Notes under the pieces: model-generated
Told to the model about the DNA's origin: nothing
Databases searched by the model: none
The model's input: the letters and a program-made list of their open reading frames with translations, nothing else
Translations under genes and position numbers: made by a program
Part shown: piece after piece, positions 1-7,420 of the stretch
How the letters are laid out: each line of letters begins with the position of its first letter
How positions within the stretch are numbered: position 1 is the first letter of the stretch
Assembly (NCBI RefSeq): GCF_000739815.1
Contig: NZ_BBJJ01000064.1
Coordinates: 1-37,017 of the forward strand
Source: Paraburkholderia mimosarum LMG 23256 = NBRC 106338
GTDB lineage: Bacteria; Pseudomonadota; Gammaproteobacteria; Burkholderiales; Burkholderiaceae
Direction: 5' to 3'
DNA: 37,017 nucleotides

Positions 1-260
1 CAAAGAAGCCATAGCTTCCTGGGAGCATTGGCGGATTGTGACCGGCGCCGCAACCGCGTGTCGATGTTCACCCGCTGTGCAATCTGCTCGTTTAGGTAGG
101 CGCGCCCGCGCAGCGACCAGACGAAACACAGGAAGATCGATAGTGGACTTTCCTTGACGAGCACGAAGAAGGTTTCGAAAAACAGGTCGGTGCGCGTGAG
201 CGATCCGTTCAGGTCCACGCACAGCGGGACGGGGTGGGCTGCTGGCGTGGGCATTTTCAT
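1..260 (-). pseudogene. N-terminal fragment of a UbiA-family prenyltransferase with HAD-like domain
   Basis: The reverse strand is open from an ATG at 260 to the window edge (86 codons). The first 65 or so residues resemble the HAD-like N-terminus of UbiA-type polyprenyl-phosphate prenyltransferases, with the stretch PLCVDLNGSLTRTDL followed by a helix and a conserved-looking basic segment. HAD motif I is normally DxDGT; here it reads DLNGS, so the second catalytic aspartate is missing. The last 20 residues (rich in Arg) no longer look like the family, suggesting a frameshift near base 60. In related genomes such genes often sit beside a GtrA gene, as here. I treat it as a probable remnant, but the gene continues outside the window, so it could be a divergent intact gene. 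Confidence 0.45.
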
Positions 261-404
261 TCTGAGTGCCGGGACAGGAACAGGTGGATCGGTTGTTGGC
301 GCGTTGGGCGGAGCGCCGCACAGGCGGCATGTGCGCGGCCCGCGATCCAGCAGAGGATCGTATCTGTGGTGGCGTGTCGCCTCTGAGCTGCAAAGCACAC
401 GCGC

Positions 405-807
405 TCAAGCAAACACAAAGCGCTAACCCAGCTGGTATTCGTGAATTAGTCGATCACCAGACCCAGTGCGTCGCCGGCGAGTCGACCAGCTTCGCCATGA
501 AAGAGTGCATTCGCGGCGAATTCCACGGTCTAGAAAAGGAGCGTCGTGCCGAGCGCCATGGCAGCGTATAGCGAGAATGTGCGCACGCCGTGTGCGACAC
601 TTTGGTGTTCATACCGGAATATCCAGACCTTCTGAGCAGATATTTGACGACAAGCCCGACACCTGTGCCTGCGCACACCGAAAGTGGCACCGCGTACGGG
701 CCTTGGTACAGGTGAAAGGCGAGGCTCTGACTGCCGAGATTTGCGCCGATTGAAATGGCGGCGAACGGCGCGTACCAGAACACGAGGCGCGTGCGGCTGA
801 GCGACAT
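405..807 (-). pseudogene. Frameshifted GtrA-family membrane protein
   Basis: GtrA-like proteins are small four-helix membrane proteins thought to move polyprenyl-linked sugars across the inner membrane. From the ATG at 807 the first 60 residues are typical (ANLGSQSLAFHLYQGPYAV, then GVGLVVKYLL). The frame then shifts: a second frame carries SLYAAMALGTTLLF, an in-frame TAG and ALFHGEAGRLAGDALGLVI, and a third frame carries the characteristic end EYQLG-stop-RFVFA before a final TGA at 405-407. At least two frameshifts and two stops are needed to rebuild one ~130-residue protein, so it is not functional. The next gene downstream on the same strand is the UbiA/HAD fragment, matching the common GtrA-UbiA pairing. 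Confidence 0.75.
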
Positions 808-1047
808 GCTGGCAGTGGGGCTGCTGATAGCGTACTCCTCTGTAACGCCGCGCCGGGCAGTTACCTCAGGAGAAACGATATTTGGCGTCGCTGGACGCGA
901 GGCTGGCCAACTGGGTGGTGACCTCGTGGTCAGAGCGCTGTATTTCTATCGCATCCGTGAGCGGAGCTGTGTCACGTGGCTGAACAAACGTGCCATTTGT
1001 CGGGACTGTGCGCGTTCCGCCGCCTGTTGGAAGATGTCCATTCTGTG

Positions 1048-1497
1048 TCAGATTACTTGCACAGGAGCAGCAGGCGCTCCTGGTCCGACCATGGACGTTT
1101 TTATCGGCGAATCGCTACGCACGACGAAGTAAATCCGTTCCTCATAGGGCGGCATGATGAGCCGTCGCGGCCTTATGAGCTGGCCTGCCTCTTCGTTGCC
1201 GGAATTGGCCATATCGACGTAGGCCTGGTAGACGTCCGACTGCAATGCGAGATTCACGCCGAGGTCGAAACGCATGCTCTGCACCTTTTCGGCCGAGCCT
1301 TTCGATGGAATCACTTCGAGGTCGATGCCGGCTGTCGGTGCGACCCATTTCGCCAGGTCCTGGCCGATTTGAATGTTCGCCCCGCGCTCCGGGCCCGTTA
1401 CGATCTTGTAGTTCGCGTCAACTCCGGCGGCGAGCCCGGACGTAGAAAGAAGCTGGGTGATCAGCGCCGCCGGTCCTGCGAGTATCGCTTTCAGGAT
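1048..1497 (-). pseudogene. Truncated TAXI-family TRAP transporter solute-binding protein
   Basis: The reverse frame encodes a signal-peptide-like N-terminus (LKAILAGPAALITQLLSTSGLAAG) and then a clear TAXI-type substrate-binding segment: YKIVTGPERGANIQIGQDLA, GIDLEVIPSKGSAEKVQ, LALQSDVYQAYVDMANSG and YEERIYFVVRSDSP. Full-length family members have several hundred residues; this one stops after about 150, losing the second lobe. The expected start falls on ATC (1495-1497), 5 bases after a GGAGTGAG-like Shine-Dalgarno stretch, which suggests that an ATG was mutated. The longer open frame upstream merely overlaps the zinc-ribbon gene in another frame. TAXI proteins feed periplasmic substrates to a fused TRAP permease, which is not present here. 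A decayed gene is much more likely than a functional short form. Confidence 0.75.
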
Positions 1498-1556
1498 GGT
1501 CTCACTCCCGCCTTGATGTGCGTTGTACGAAAGACTTAAATATTCCAGAATTCTCT

Positions 1557-2588
1557 TCAATGAGTTGATTCGGAGGATGGCGCGTGCTTGCGCCCACTCT
1601 GGCGAATGGCGCGCTGCTGAGCATCGACGCGGTTGTCGTTGCTGTCCACACCGGCGGCGTCGGCTGTTGAGGAATTGCTCGCGGCGGTTGTCGTAACGCT
1701 CGCGCCTGGATTGCCAAAGTTCGGGATATTCCCGCTCGCCGATATGTTCTCGGCGTCCGGCAGCGGGGGTGAGGACGCAACTGCGTTCGGGTCGTTCGGT
1801 ACGGCCGGCCTGCGGGCAGCCCAATCCTGCGACGAAGGCAGCGGTACTGGGCTTGCGCCGCGCGGCAGTGGCCTAGCCGGGTCAGCCTGCGCGGCGCCAT
1901 TTGGCGAACGCAGCGGGGACCAACCCGTCGCCACGATGGCGCGCTCCATCAACGATCGCGCGTGCAGGCTGCCCGGATCAATCGCGAGCGCCTCCGATGC
2001 CTTTTCTCGCACGCAACCCCAGGCGCGTTGCGAGGCACATCGGTCAGCGCTTTGCAACGCGTTATCACGGCGTTGCTCCTCCGGTGCACTGTCGCGCTGC
2101 ATCTCTCGCGCTCCCTGATTGTTCGCGTCACGCGCGAGTGCGGTATTCGCGTTTGGCAAGCTTTTCTCCGCGAGGCTCGCACGCGAGGCGCGCACTTCTC
2201 TTTGCTGCCCGCGTCTTTCGCCGTACAGCAGAAATGCGGCGTATGCAATTGCGACGATGAGCCAGATGAGCAATACGCCCTTCACGAAGAGCCCTTTACC
2301 CGTGTGCCAGAACGGCCGCCGATCCGCGAGCTGATAGTGGTGCAAATAGTCAGGCAGCACCGACCGGCGAGTGGATGGGGACCCGCCGGCAAGCGATACC
2401 TTTGTGACGGCAGGCGTAGGCGCAGCCGCGGAGATTCTTAACGCGGTTTTCGGGTGCGCGTGCGCATCCGTGTCGAATGGACGCTCCGTGCAGCAGTAAG
2501 GGCAGGAATCTACGGACTGATAGAGCAGTCTGCCACAGCGCCTGCATGCTGCGAGGAAGCTCTGGTCATGAGCAATCTGAGCGGACAT
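1557..2588 (-). CDS. Zinc-ribbon, single-pass membrane protein of unknown function
   Basis: This 343-residue frame is the only long intact-looking gene in the first 5 kb. Residues 15-33 form a zinc ribbon (CxxC at 15/18, second cysteine cluster at 29/32/33). After a basic linker, residues 101-122 form one hydrophobic membrane helix (GVLLIWLIVAIAYAAFLLYG), followed by a charged, coiled-coil-prone stretch (about 123-175). A TPR-like segment follows (about 180-225, with DRCASQRAWGCVREKASEAL), then a low-complexity Pro/Ala/Ser/Asn tail to the end. The layout suggests a cytoplasmic zinc ribbon and a periplasmic tail. Its neighbours downstream on the same strand (TAXI protein, GtrA, UbiA) are all broken, so it may be decaying too, although I see no stop or shift in it. 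No function can be assigned. Confidence 0.6.
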   Translation of the reverse strand: MSAQIAHDQSFLAACRRCGRLLYQSVDSCPYCCTERPFDTDAHAHPKTALRISAAAPTPAVTKVSLAGGSPSTRRSVLPDYLHHYQLADRRPFWHTGKGLFVKGVLLIWLIVAIAYAAFLLYGERRGQQREVRASRASLAEKSLPNANTALARDANNQGAREMQRDSAPEEQRRDNALQSADRCASQRAWGCVREKASEALAIDPGSLHARSLMERAIVATGWSPLRSPNGAAQADPARPLPRGASPVPLPSSQDWAARRPAVPNDPNAVASSPPLPDAENISASGNIPNFGNPGASVTTTAASNSSTADAAGVDSNDNRVDAQQRAIRQSGRKHAPSSESTH

Positions 2589-2800
2589 GATAACGTCTCA
2601 CCATTATGGCGACGCCATTTTCGGCATGTTCAGGATCGACGTTGAAGCGATCGGCGAGGCCGCGCGAAACCAACGATCTGCATGCGCAGGAGAGCGGAGC
2701 GGCGGTGCCGGACCGGGCGCAGCCGTTTACATGATGATATGAATGATTTTGCGCTGCGCAAATTGCCAGTGTTGGCTGCCGCACATAGGCGCTGCTCGCG

Positions 2801-3105
2801 GTCGAGATCGCCACTGGCGATCTGGACGTCGATTTTGACCAGGCGAGAGCCGCTGCCGGCAGCGTGCTCGCGGCGCTCGGCCGGATGAAGACGCGGCTCA
2901 CCGCCACGATTGCCGAAATCCAGTCGGCGACCCACTCGCCGGCATCATGGGTGAGATTTCGGCCGCTTCAGACGAGCAAAGTGCCGGCACCGAACAGGTC
3001 GGCAATGCCATCACGCAAATGGATGAAGTGACCCAGCAGAACGCCGCGCTCGTCGAGCAGGCCGCACGCCTGAGAGCCGCGGTATCGGTGTTGCGGCGTG
3101 GTTGA
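2801..3105 (+). pseudogene. Methyl-accepting chemotaxis protein remnant with internal deletion
   Basis: Two separate pieces of a chemoreceptor lie next to each other. Bases 2801-2925 encode VEIATGDLDVDFDQARAAAG and LAALGRMKTRLTATIAEIQS, typical of the HAMP/linker region of Burkholderia chemoreceptors. Immediately afterwards, in another frame, bases from about 2945 encode IMGEISAASDEQSAGTEQVG, NAITQMDEVTQQNAALVEQA and the terminal RLRAAVSVLRRG, ending at TGA 3103-3105. The normal order is HAMP, about 150 residues of methylation helices and signalling hairpin, then this C-terminal piece. The signalling tip is therefore deleted and the frame is shifted across the junction. The periplasmic sensor part is also missing upstream. 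Clear remnant. Confidence 0.8.
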
Positions 3106-3243
3106 TTCCCGGATTGGCTAGGCCAACCAGACTTCAACGCCAGGACTTTTGCAGATCGTCCCTAGGATACCTTCGTCGCACTACAAACTTTCTGTTCGCC
3201 GCCTCGAATACCCGCGACGAGGATCGTGCACAACGAAGGGTGG

Positions 3244-3387
3244 CTAGGCTCGTTCCTTCCGTCTCAATTTGATAATTTCGAGATTTTCAAATTTTCCTTC
3301 GAGATTTTTGGGGAGGGTTGCGTCGAGAAACTTGCGGATGACCTTCACATGGAACGTCGCCGGCAGTCACTCGGCTATGTTCGGCAT
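3244..3387 (-). pseudogene. Small unrecognised gene with in-frame TGA
   Basis: On the reverse strand an ATG at 3387 begins MPNIAE, then a TGA, then a 40-residue lysine-rich, amphipathic stretch (PATFHVKVIRKFLDATLPKN, then a segment ending RRKERA) to a TAG at 3244-3246. The part after the TGA has a coherent protein-like composition, unlike the neighbouring Arg/Ser-rich noise frames. One base change (TGG to TGA, Trp to stop) would explain the break. I do not recognise the family. No convincing ribosome-binding site precedes the ATG. It fits the general decay of this region, but the call rests only on composition. Confidence 0.25.
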
Positions 3388-4025
3388 TTAACGGAGACGC
3401 GACCACGTGAGGCGCTACCCTGATTACGCTGTAATCGGGTCGGGGAACGCACCCGACGAGCTCTCCAGCCGGGAGTCAAATCATGTGGTACTACGATGCG
3501 GGCGATGAATCGGACTTCGCGGATGCGCCAAGCACCTGCGTGGACATTGTGATCCTTGCTATCGGCGTTGTTCTGTACGTGGACGCTGGAGAGGAATTCC
3601 CTGGTAGCCCGGATGGCCGCCGGCTACTTGCCAGCAGAAGGTGGGCTACCGACGAGGGTTGCTTGGATCGGGCTCGCGTGTCGCTGCGCACGTAGCTACC
3701 CGAGCGCCGCCGGCAGCTTCGAGCGCATGATGACGCGGTAGACATCGCGCTCGGGAATCAAAACCATATTTTGATTTCCGCAGGCAGTAGGGAGGGTGCG
3801 TTTCACACACCCCTTTCAGCGGGTGGCAATTGCAGTCTGCTCGGCGGAATCGAGGGGAGCGCACATTGCTCGCGCCGGCGGCCTCCAGTGGGGTCGCAGC
3901 ATAGGTGAATGCCAATCGCTGCCAACTAGCTTGCATTCGGGTACGACTCCCACGCCTGCGTCAGGAGTCGTGGATTGTCATGCTGGGGAGCTGGCCCAAC
4001 CCACCTGTGAGTCCCCGGAGGGGAG
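3388..4025. other. Stretch without recognisable genes
   Basis: Several short open frames exist on both strands, including a 70-codon forward frame at 3483-3695 preceded by a purine-rich stretch. None shows a recognisable domain, a hydrophobic pattern or a composition like the well-supported genes nearby. I see no RNA gene or repeat here. It is probably decayed coding DNA. Confidence 0.4.
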
Positions 4026-4250
4026 ATGCTCGGACTTCAATACACGAGGCTGGCGCTGGACCACTAGAGAAAGTGGCTTCCGAAGATGTACCTGGAAATG
4101 AAGAAGGACGGGACGCTGAACGAGCAGGCGCAGAAAGCCAGCAAGGACGCAGCCTGGCAACTGGCGTCGCTGATGGAGGCGGGATACCAAAAGCACGAGG
4201 CGGAAGAAGTGGTGCTGCCGGAGTACATTCTCCTGCCGCCGGAGAAGTAA
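4026..4250 (+). pseudogene. Small uncharacterised protein gene interrupted by an in-frame TAG
   Basis: An ATG at 4026, directly after the purine-rich run GGAGGGGAG, begins MLGLQYTRLALDH. Codon 14 is TAG (4065-4067), and the same frame then continues without interruption as RKWLPKMYLEMKKDG to the ending VVLPEYILLPPEK and TAA at 4248-4250. Restoring the TAG to CAG (Gln) would give one continuous 74-residue helical protein. A hairpin directly overlaps the stop codon, as expected at a true gene end. I cannot name the family. The 54-residue downstream part could be translated on its own from the ATG at 4086, but no ribosome-binding site precedes it. Most likely a nonsense pseudogene. Confidence 0.45.
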
Positions 4251-4273
4251 AGGCCTGCGCGCAGGCGGCCTTT
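4249..4273 (+). terminator. Hairpin at the end of the small interrupted gene
   Basis: The sequence contains AAAGGCC and GGCCTTT arms enclosing a perfect GCCTGCGCGCAGGC palindrome. Only a short T run (TTTA) follows, so it is a weak or imperfect intrinsic terminator. Its position right at the stop codon of the preceding frame supports that frame as a former gene. Confidence 0.4.
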
Positions 4274-4440
4274 AGGCGTGTGTGCCAAAGACGCTCGTCT
4301 CACATAGCGGTGGTCGCGACCGACCGTAGTGATTGAACTCGCCCTGGAGCCGGCCAGTTGACGGGTAACAAAGTACATGAGGCAACAGGCATCGTTTGGC
4401 AGCAGAAATCTTGAGTCAATGCGCCGGCCATGCTGCTTGA

Positions 4441-4674
4441 CGCTCTCTACCGAATTTTGTTTCCAGGACTAACGGCAGTTTCTGGTGGGTTTATGACGAC
4501 CAGTTCATCGTGGATTTCGCTCCCCACCCGGGATATCGAGTGGTGGATCAGATGGATGCGCACGGCTGGTTGCCACCGTTCAGAACAAAAATACTCGTGC
4601 TCGCGCGGGAGAATTCGCTTGCCGTAGACAGCGGGCGACGCGCGCGCCAGCACGTCGAGGTTCATGGAGAATAA
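4441..4674 (+). pseudogene. Possible C-terminal gene remnant, family unknown
   Basis: A forward frame without a start codon runs 77 codons to TAA at 4672-4674. Its middle reads like a real folded protein (TNGSFWWVYDDQFIVDFAPH, GYRVVDQMDAHGWLPPFRTK, ILVLARENSLAVDSG), unlike the Arg/Ser-rich noise frames around it. The frame is preceded by TGA with no ATG or GTG nearby, so if real it is a 5'-truncated fragment. I do not recognise the family. Confidence 0.25.
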
Positions 4675-5128
4675 ACCTGCCCTGTGGCTTTAACCCAAAG
4701 CTCCAGCAGCGGCTGGGCGAGTTTGCCGTTGTGCCCACGCAGTTTGGGGGGATTCGTGGTGCGATTTCTGTCTACAGCCGGATGCACGCGGCTGCTCCAA
4801 TGAAGCTCATATGGCCCCCCGTGGCCGCCCCTCAATAGGGGCGGCCAGGAGGCCTCTCAATGATTATCAACTCCAGTCCGCAAGCGTGTTACCGATTGCG
4901 GCTAGATTGGGGTTTTCCCTCTGGTGGGCGAGCGTTTGCGGAAAGGGGCGCCAGAAATGCCGGAGCGGTGGGCTGCATGTACGATGCCCCAGTTCGGTTG
5001 CCTCCTTCCTAAGTGACTGTTTTATTGTGTGTTTTCCGTCGAGCGGCAGGCTTCTGGTTCAAACTTAGGCGAACAAGGTTCAACGTTGAGTGAATCTCGA
5101 AAGCAGGATTTCCCCTTCCGCCCCCCTT
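4675..5128. other. Non-coding or decayed stretch upstream of groES
   Basis: No recognisable gene. A short forward frame near 4690-4850 (AVVPTQFGGIRGAISVYSRM) may be another decayed piece, but it has no start and no known relative to me. An 85-codon forward frame at 4811-5068 looks like noise. The groES promoter begins at the right edge. Confidence 0.35.
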
Positions 5129-5129
5129 C

Positions 5130-5158
5130 TTGAATTTGTCACTGCCCGTCCATATAAT
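5130..5158 (+). promoter_or_regulatory. groESL promoter (sigma70-like, with overlapping sigma32-like motif)
   Basis: TTGAAT at 5130-5135 and TATAAT at 5153-5158 are separated by 17 bases, a near-ideal vegetative promoter. The same bases also read CTTGAA (5129-5134) followed about 15 bases later by CCATATAAT, close to a heat-shock sigma32 pattern. The -10 box abuts the CIRCE operator, so a repressor bound there would block RNA polymerase. Confidence 0.75.
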
Positions 5159-5184
5159 TAGCACTCACCGCACGAGAGTGCTAA
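5158..5184 (+). promoter_or_regulatory. CIRCE operator, HrcA binding site
   Basis: The sequence is TTAGCACTC, nine bases, GAGTGCTAA: a perfect 9-9-9 match to the CIRCE element. CIRCE is bound by the repressor HrcA, whose activity depends on GroEL, giving feedback control of the chaperonin operon. It overlaps the promoter -10 box and lies about 95 bases before groES. Confidence 0.95.
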
Positions 5185-5278
5185 CAACTCTGGTGCTAAC
5201 CGAATCTCTGGCTGGCGGTTACCGGCAGCCAGGTTTTCTTGAGTCTCTTCAAGTCCTAAATCAAGAGAGGATCTATCC

Positions 5279-5569
5279 ATGAACCTTCGTCCTTTGCATG
5301 ATCGCGTGATCGTCAAGCGCCTGGATCAAGAAACCAAGACCGCTTCGGGCATCGTGATCCCGGACGCAGCGGCAGAAAAGCCGGATCAAGGTGAAGTCCT
5401 GGCCACGGGCCCGGGCAAGCGCGACGACAAGGGCGCCCTGATCGCGCTCGACGTGAAGGTCGGCGATCGCGTCCTGTTCGGCAAGTACGCTGGTCAGACC
5501 GTCAAGGTCGACGGCCAGGAACTGCTCGTGATGCGCGAAGAAGACATCATGGCCGTGGTGAACAAGTAA
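5279..5569 (+). CDS. groES: Co-chaperonin GroES (10 kDa)
   Basis: GroES forms the heptameric lid that closes the GroEL folding chamber. The product is 96 residues, the normal length. It starts MNLRPLHDRVIVKRLDQE, carries the mobile loop with KTASGIVIPDAAAEKPDQG (about residues 20-38) that contacts GroEL, and ends with GQELLVMREEDIMAV, all typical of beta-proteobacterial GroES. The purine run AAGAGAGGA upstream serves as ribosome-binding site. It is the first gene of a two-gene operon, 45 bases before groEL, under the CIRCE-controlled promoter. Confidence 0.98.
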   Translation: MNLRPLHDRVIVKRLDQETKTASGIVIPDAAAEKPDQGEVLATGPGKRDDKGALIALDVKVGDRVLFGKYAGQTVKVDGQELLVMREEDIMAVVNK

Positions 5570-5614
5570 GTTCAGACCACCGCGTATTCATCAAGAATCC
5601 CAAGGAGTTAGAAG

Positions 5615-7255
5615 ATGGCAGCTAAAGACGTCGTGTTCGGCGATTCCGCCCGTTCCAAGATGGTTGAAGGCGTGAACATTCTCGCCAACGCAGTGAAGGT
5701 CACGCTGGGTCCGAAGGGCCGCAACGTGGTTCTCGAGCGCTCGTTCGGCGGCCCGACGGTCACCAAGGACGGTGTCTCGGTCGCGAAGGAAATCGAGCTC
5801 AAGGACAAGCTCCAGAACATGGGCGCGCAAATGGTCAAGGAAGTCGCTTCCAAGACCAGCGACAACGCCGGTGACGGCACGACGACGGCTACGGTTCTGG
5901 CCCAGTCGATCGTCCGCGAAGGCATGAAGTACGTCGCATCGGGCATGAACCCGATGGACCTCAAGCGCGGCATCGACAAGGCCGTCTCGGCAGCGATCGA
6001 AGAGCTGCGCAAGATCAGCAAGCCCTGCACGACCAACAAGGAAATCGCGCAAGTCGGCTCGATCTCGGCAAACAGCGACACGTCGATCGGCGACCGCATC
6101 GCTGAAGCGATGGACAAGGTCGGCAAGGAAGGCGTCATCACCGTCGAAGACGGCAAATCGCTGCAAGACGAGCTGGAAGTCGTCGAAGGTATGCAGTTCG
6201 ACCGCGGCTACCTCTCGCCGTACTTCATCAACAACCCGGACAAGCAAGTCGCCGTCCTGGAAAACCCGTTCGTCCTGCTGTTCGACAAGAAGATCTCGAA
6301 CATCCGCGATCTGCTGCCGGTTCTGGAACAAGTCGCCAAGGCTGGCCGTCCGCTCTTGATCATCGCTGAAGACGTCGAAGGCGAAGCGCTCGCAACGCTG
6401 GTCGTCAACAACATCCGCGGCATCCTGAAGACCGTTGCCGTCAAGGCTCCGGGCTTCGGCGACCGTCGCAAGGCGATGCTTGAAGACATCGCGATCCTGA
6501 CCGGCGGCCAGGTCATCGCTGAAGAAACCGGCCTCACGCTCGAAAAGGCAACGCTGAACGAACTCGGTCAAGCGAAGCGCATCGAAGTGGGCAAGGAAAA
6601 CACGACGATCATCGACGGCGCAGGCGAAGCCGTGAACATCGAAGCGCGCGTGAAGCAAATCCGCACGCAGATCGAAGAAGCGACGTCGGACTACGACCGC
6701 GAAAAGCTGCAGGAGCGCGTTGCCAAGCTGGCAGGCGGTGTGGCAGTGATCAAGGTTGGCGCTGCGACCGAAGTCGAAATGAAGGAAAAGAAGGCGCGCG
6801 TGGAAGACGCGCTGCACGCAACCCGCGCTGCCGTTGAAGAAGGCATCGTCCCGGGCGGCGGCGTCGCGCTGATCCGCGCACGTACGGCGATCGCCGGCCT
6901 GAAGGGCATCAACGCCGATCAGGACGCAGGTATCAAGATCGTCCTGCGCGCCATGGAAGAGCCGCTGCGCCAGATCGTCACGAACGGTGGCGAAGAAGCG
7001 TCGGTCGTCGTGGCAGCTGTCGCGGCTGGTCAAGGCAACTACGGCTACAACGCAGCGACCGGCGAGTACGGCGACCTCGTGGAAGCCGGCGTGGTCGACC
7101 CGACGAAGGTCACGCGCACCGCGCTGCAAAACGCAGCTTCGGTTGCCGGCCTGCTCCTGACGACGGACGCAGCCGTTGCTGAAGTGCCGAAGGAAGATGC
7201 TCCGATGCCCGGAGGCATGCCCGGCGGCATGGGCGGCATGGGCATGGACATGTAA
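5615..7255 (+). CDS. groEL: Chaperonin GroEL (60 kDa)
   Basis: GroEL is the ATP-driven double-ring folding chamber in the cytoplasm. The 546-residue product has the standard length and starts MAAKDVVFGDSARSKMVEGV. The nucleotide-binding segments VTLGPKGRNVVLE (about residues 28-40) and GDGTTTATVLAQ (about 86-97, including the catalytic Asp) are intact, and the C-terminus is the Gly/Met-rich tail ending GGMGMDM. An AAGGAG ribosome-binding site precedes the ATG. Codon use is strongly biased, as in highly expressed genes. A terminator follows, so the operon is groES-groEL only. Many Burkholderia relatives have more than one groEL; this one has the regulated housekeeping arrangement. Confidence 0.98.
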   Translation: MAAKDVVFGDSARSKMVEGVNILANAVKVTLGPKGRNVVLERSFGGPTVTKDGVSVAKEIELKDKLQNMGAQMVKEVASKTSDNAGDGTTTATVLAQSIVREGMKYVASGMNPMDLKRGIDKAVSAAIEELRKISKPCTTNKEIAQVGSISANSDTSIGDRIAEAMDKVGKEGVITVEDGKSLQDELEVVEGMQFDRGYLSPYFINNPDKQVAVLENPFVLLFDKKISNIRDLLPVLEQVAKAGRPLLIIAEDVEGEALATLVVNNIRGILKTVAVKAPGFGDRRKAMLEDIAILTGGQVIAEETGLTLEKATLNELGQAKRIEVGKENTTIIDGAGEAVNIEARVKQIRTQIEEATSDYDREKLQERVAKLAGGVAVIKVGAATEVEMKEKKARVEDALHATRAAVEEGIVPGGGVALIRARTAIAGLKGINADQDAGIKIVLRAMEEPLRQIVTNGGEEASVVVAAVAAGQGNYGYNAATGEYGDLVEAGVVDPTKVTRTALQNAASVAGLLLTTDAAVAEVPKEDAPMPGGMPGGMGGMGMDM

Positions 7256-7287
7256 GGACGGCTTCGGCCCAATTACATCGACGTGCA

Positions 7288-7313
7288 GGAAACACACCGC
7301 GAGGTGTGTTTCC
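7288..7313 (+). other. Stem-loop in the groEL 3' untranslated region
   Basis: GGAAACACACC and GGTGTGTTTCC pair perfectly over 11 bases around a four-base GCGA loop. There is no T run after it, so it is more likely an mRNA 3' stabiliser or a pause site than a terminator. The real terminator lies about 20 bases further on. Confidence 0.5.
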
Positions 7314-7330
7314 CGGCCCGAAGAAAAGAG

Positions 7331-7366
7331 AAAACCCGCAGGGGCGCAAGCCCGTGCGGGTTTTTT
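7331..7366 (+). terminator. Bidirectional rho-independent terminator between groEL and thiD
   Basis: AAAACCCGCA and TGCGGGTTTT arms, extended by GGGC/GCCC-type pairing around a short GCAA-type loop, are followed by TTTTTT. Because A-rich sequence lies on the other side, it can also end transcription from the convergent thiD gene. Confidence 0.9.
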
Positions 7367-7420
7367 CGTTAGTGCGCTTTTGCGCGGCCCGGCATTCCGA
7401 AGGAACGCCGCGACCTGACC

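Noticed and set aside
866..1100. Reverse frame ending SLASSDAKYRFS between the TAXI and GtrA remnants
   Set aside because: Somewhat protein-like but no start codon and no family recognised; left unannotated.
3483..3695. 70-codon forward frame starting MWYYDAGDESDF
   Set aside because: Has a possible ribosome site, but no known motif, and the second half is Arg-rich noise; not supported enough to call a gene.
4811..5068. 85-codon forward frame before groES
   Set aside because: Composition like random high-GC sequence and no recognisable segment.
5591..7297. 568-codon reverse open frame opposite groEL
   Set aside because: Mirror of the strongly biased groEL codons; Asp/Arg/Val-rich with no recognisable protein.
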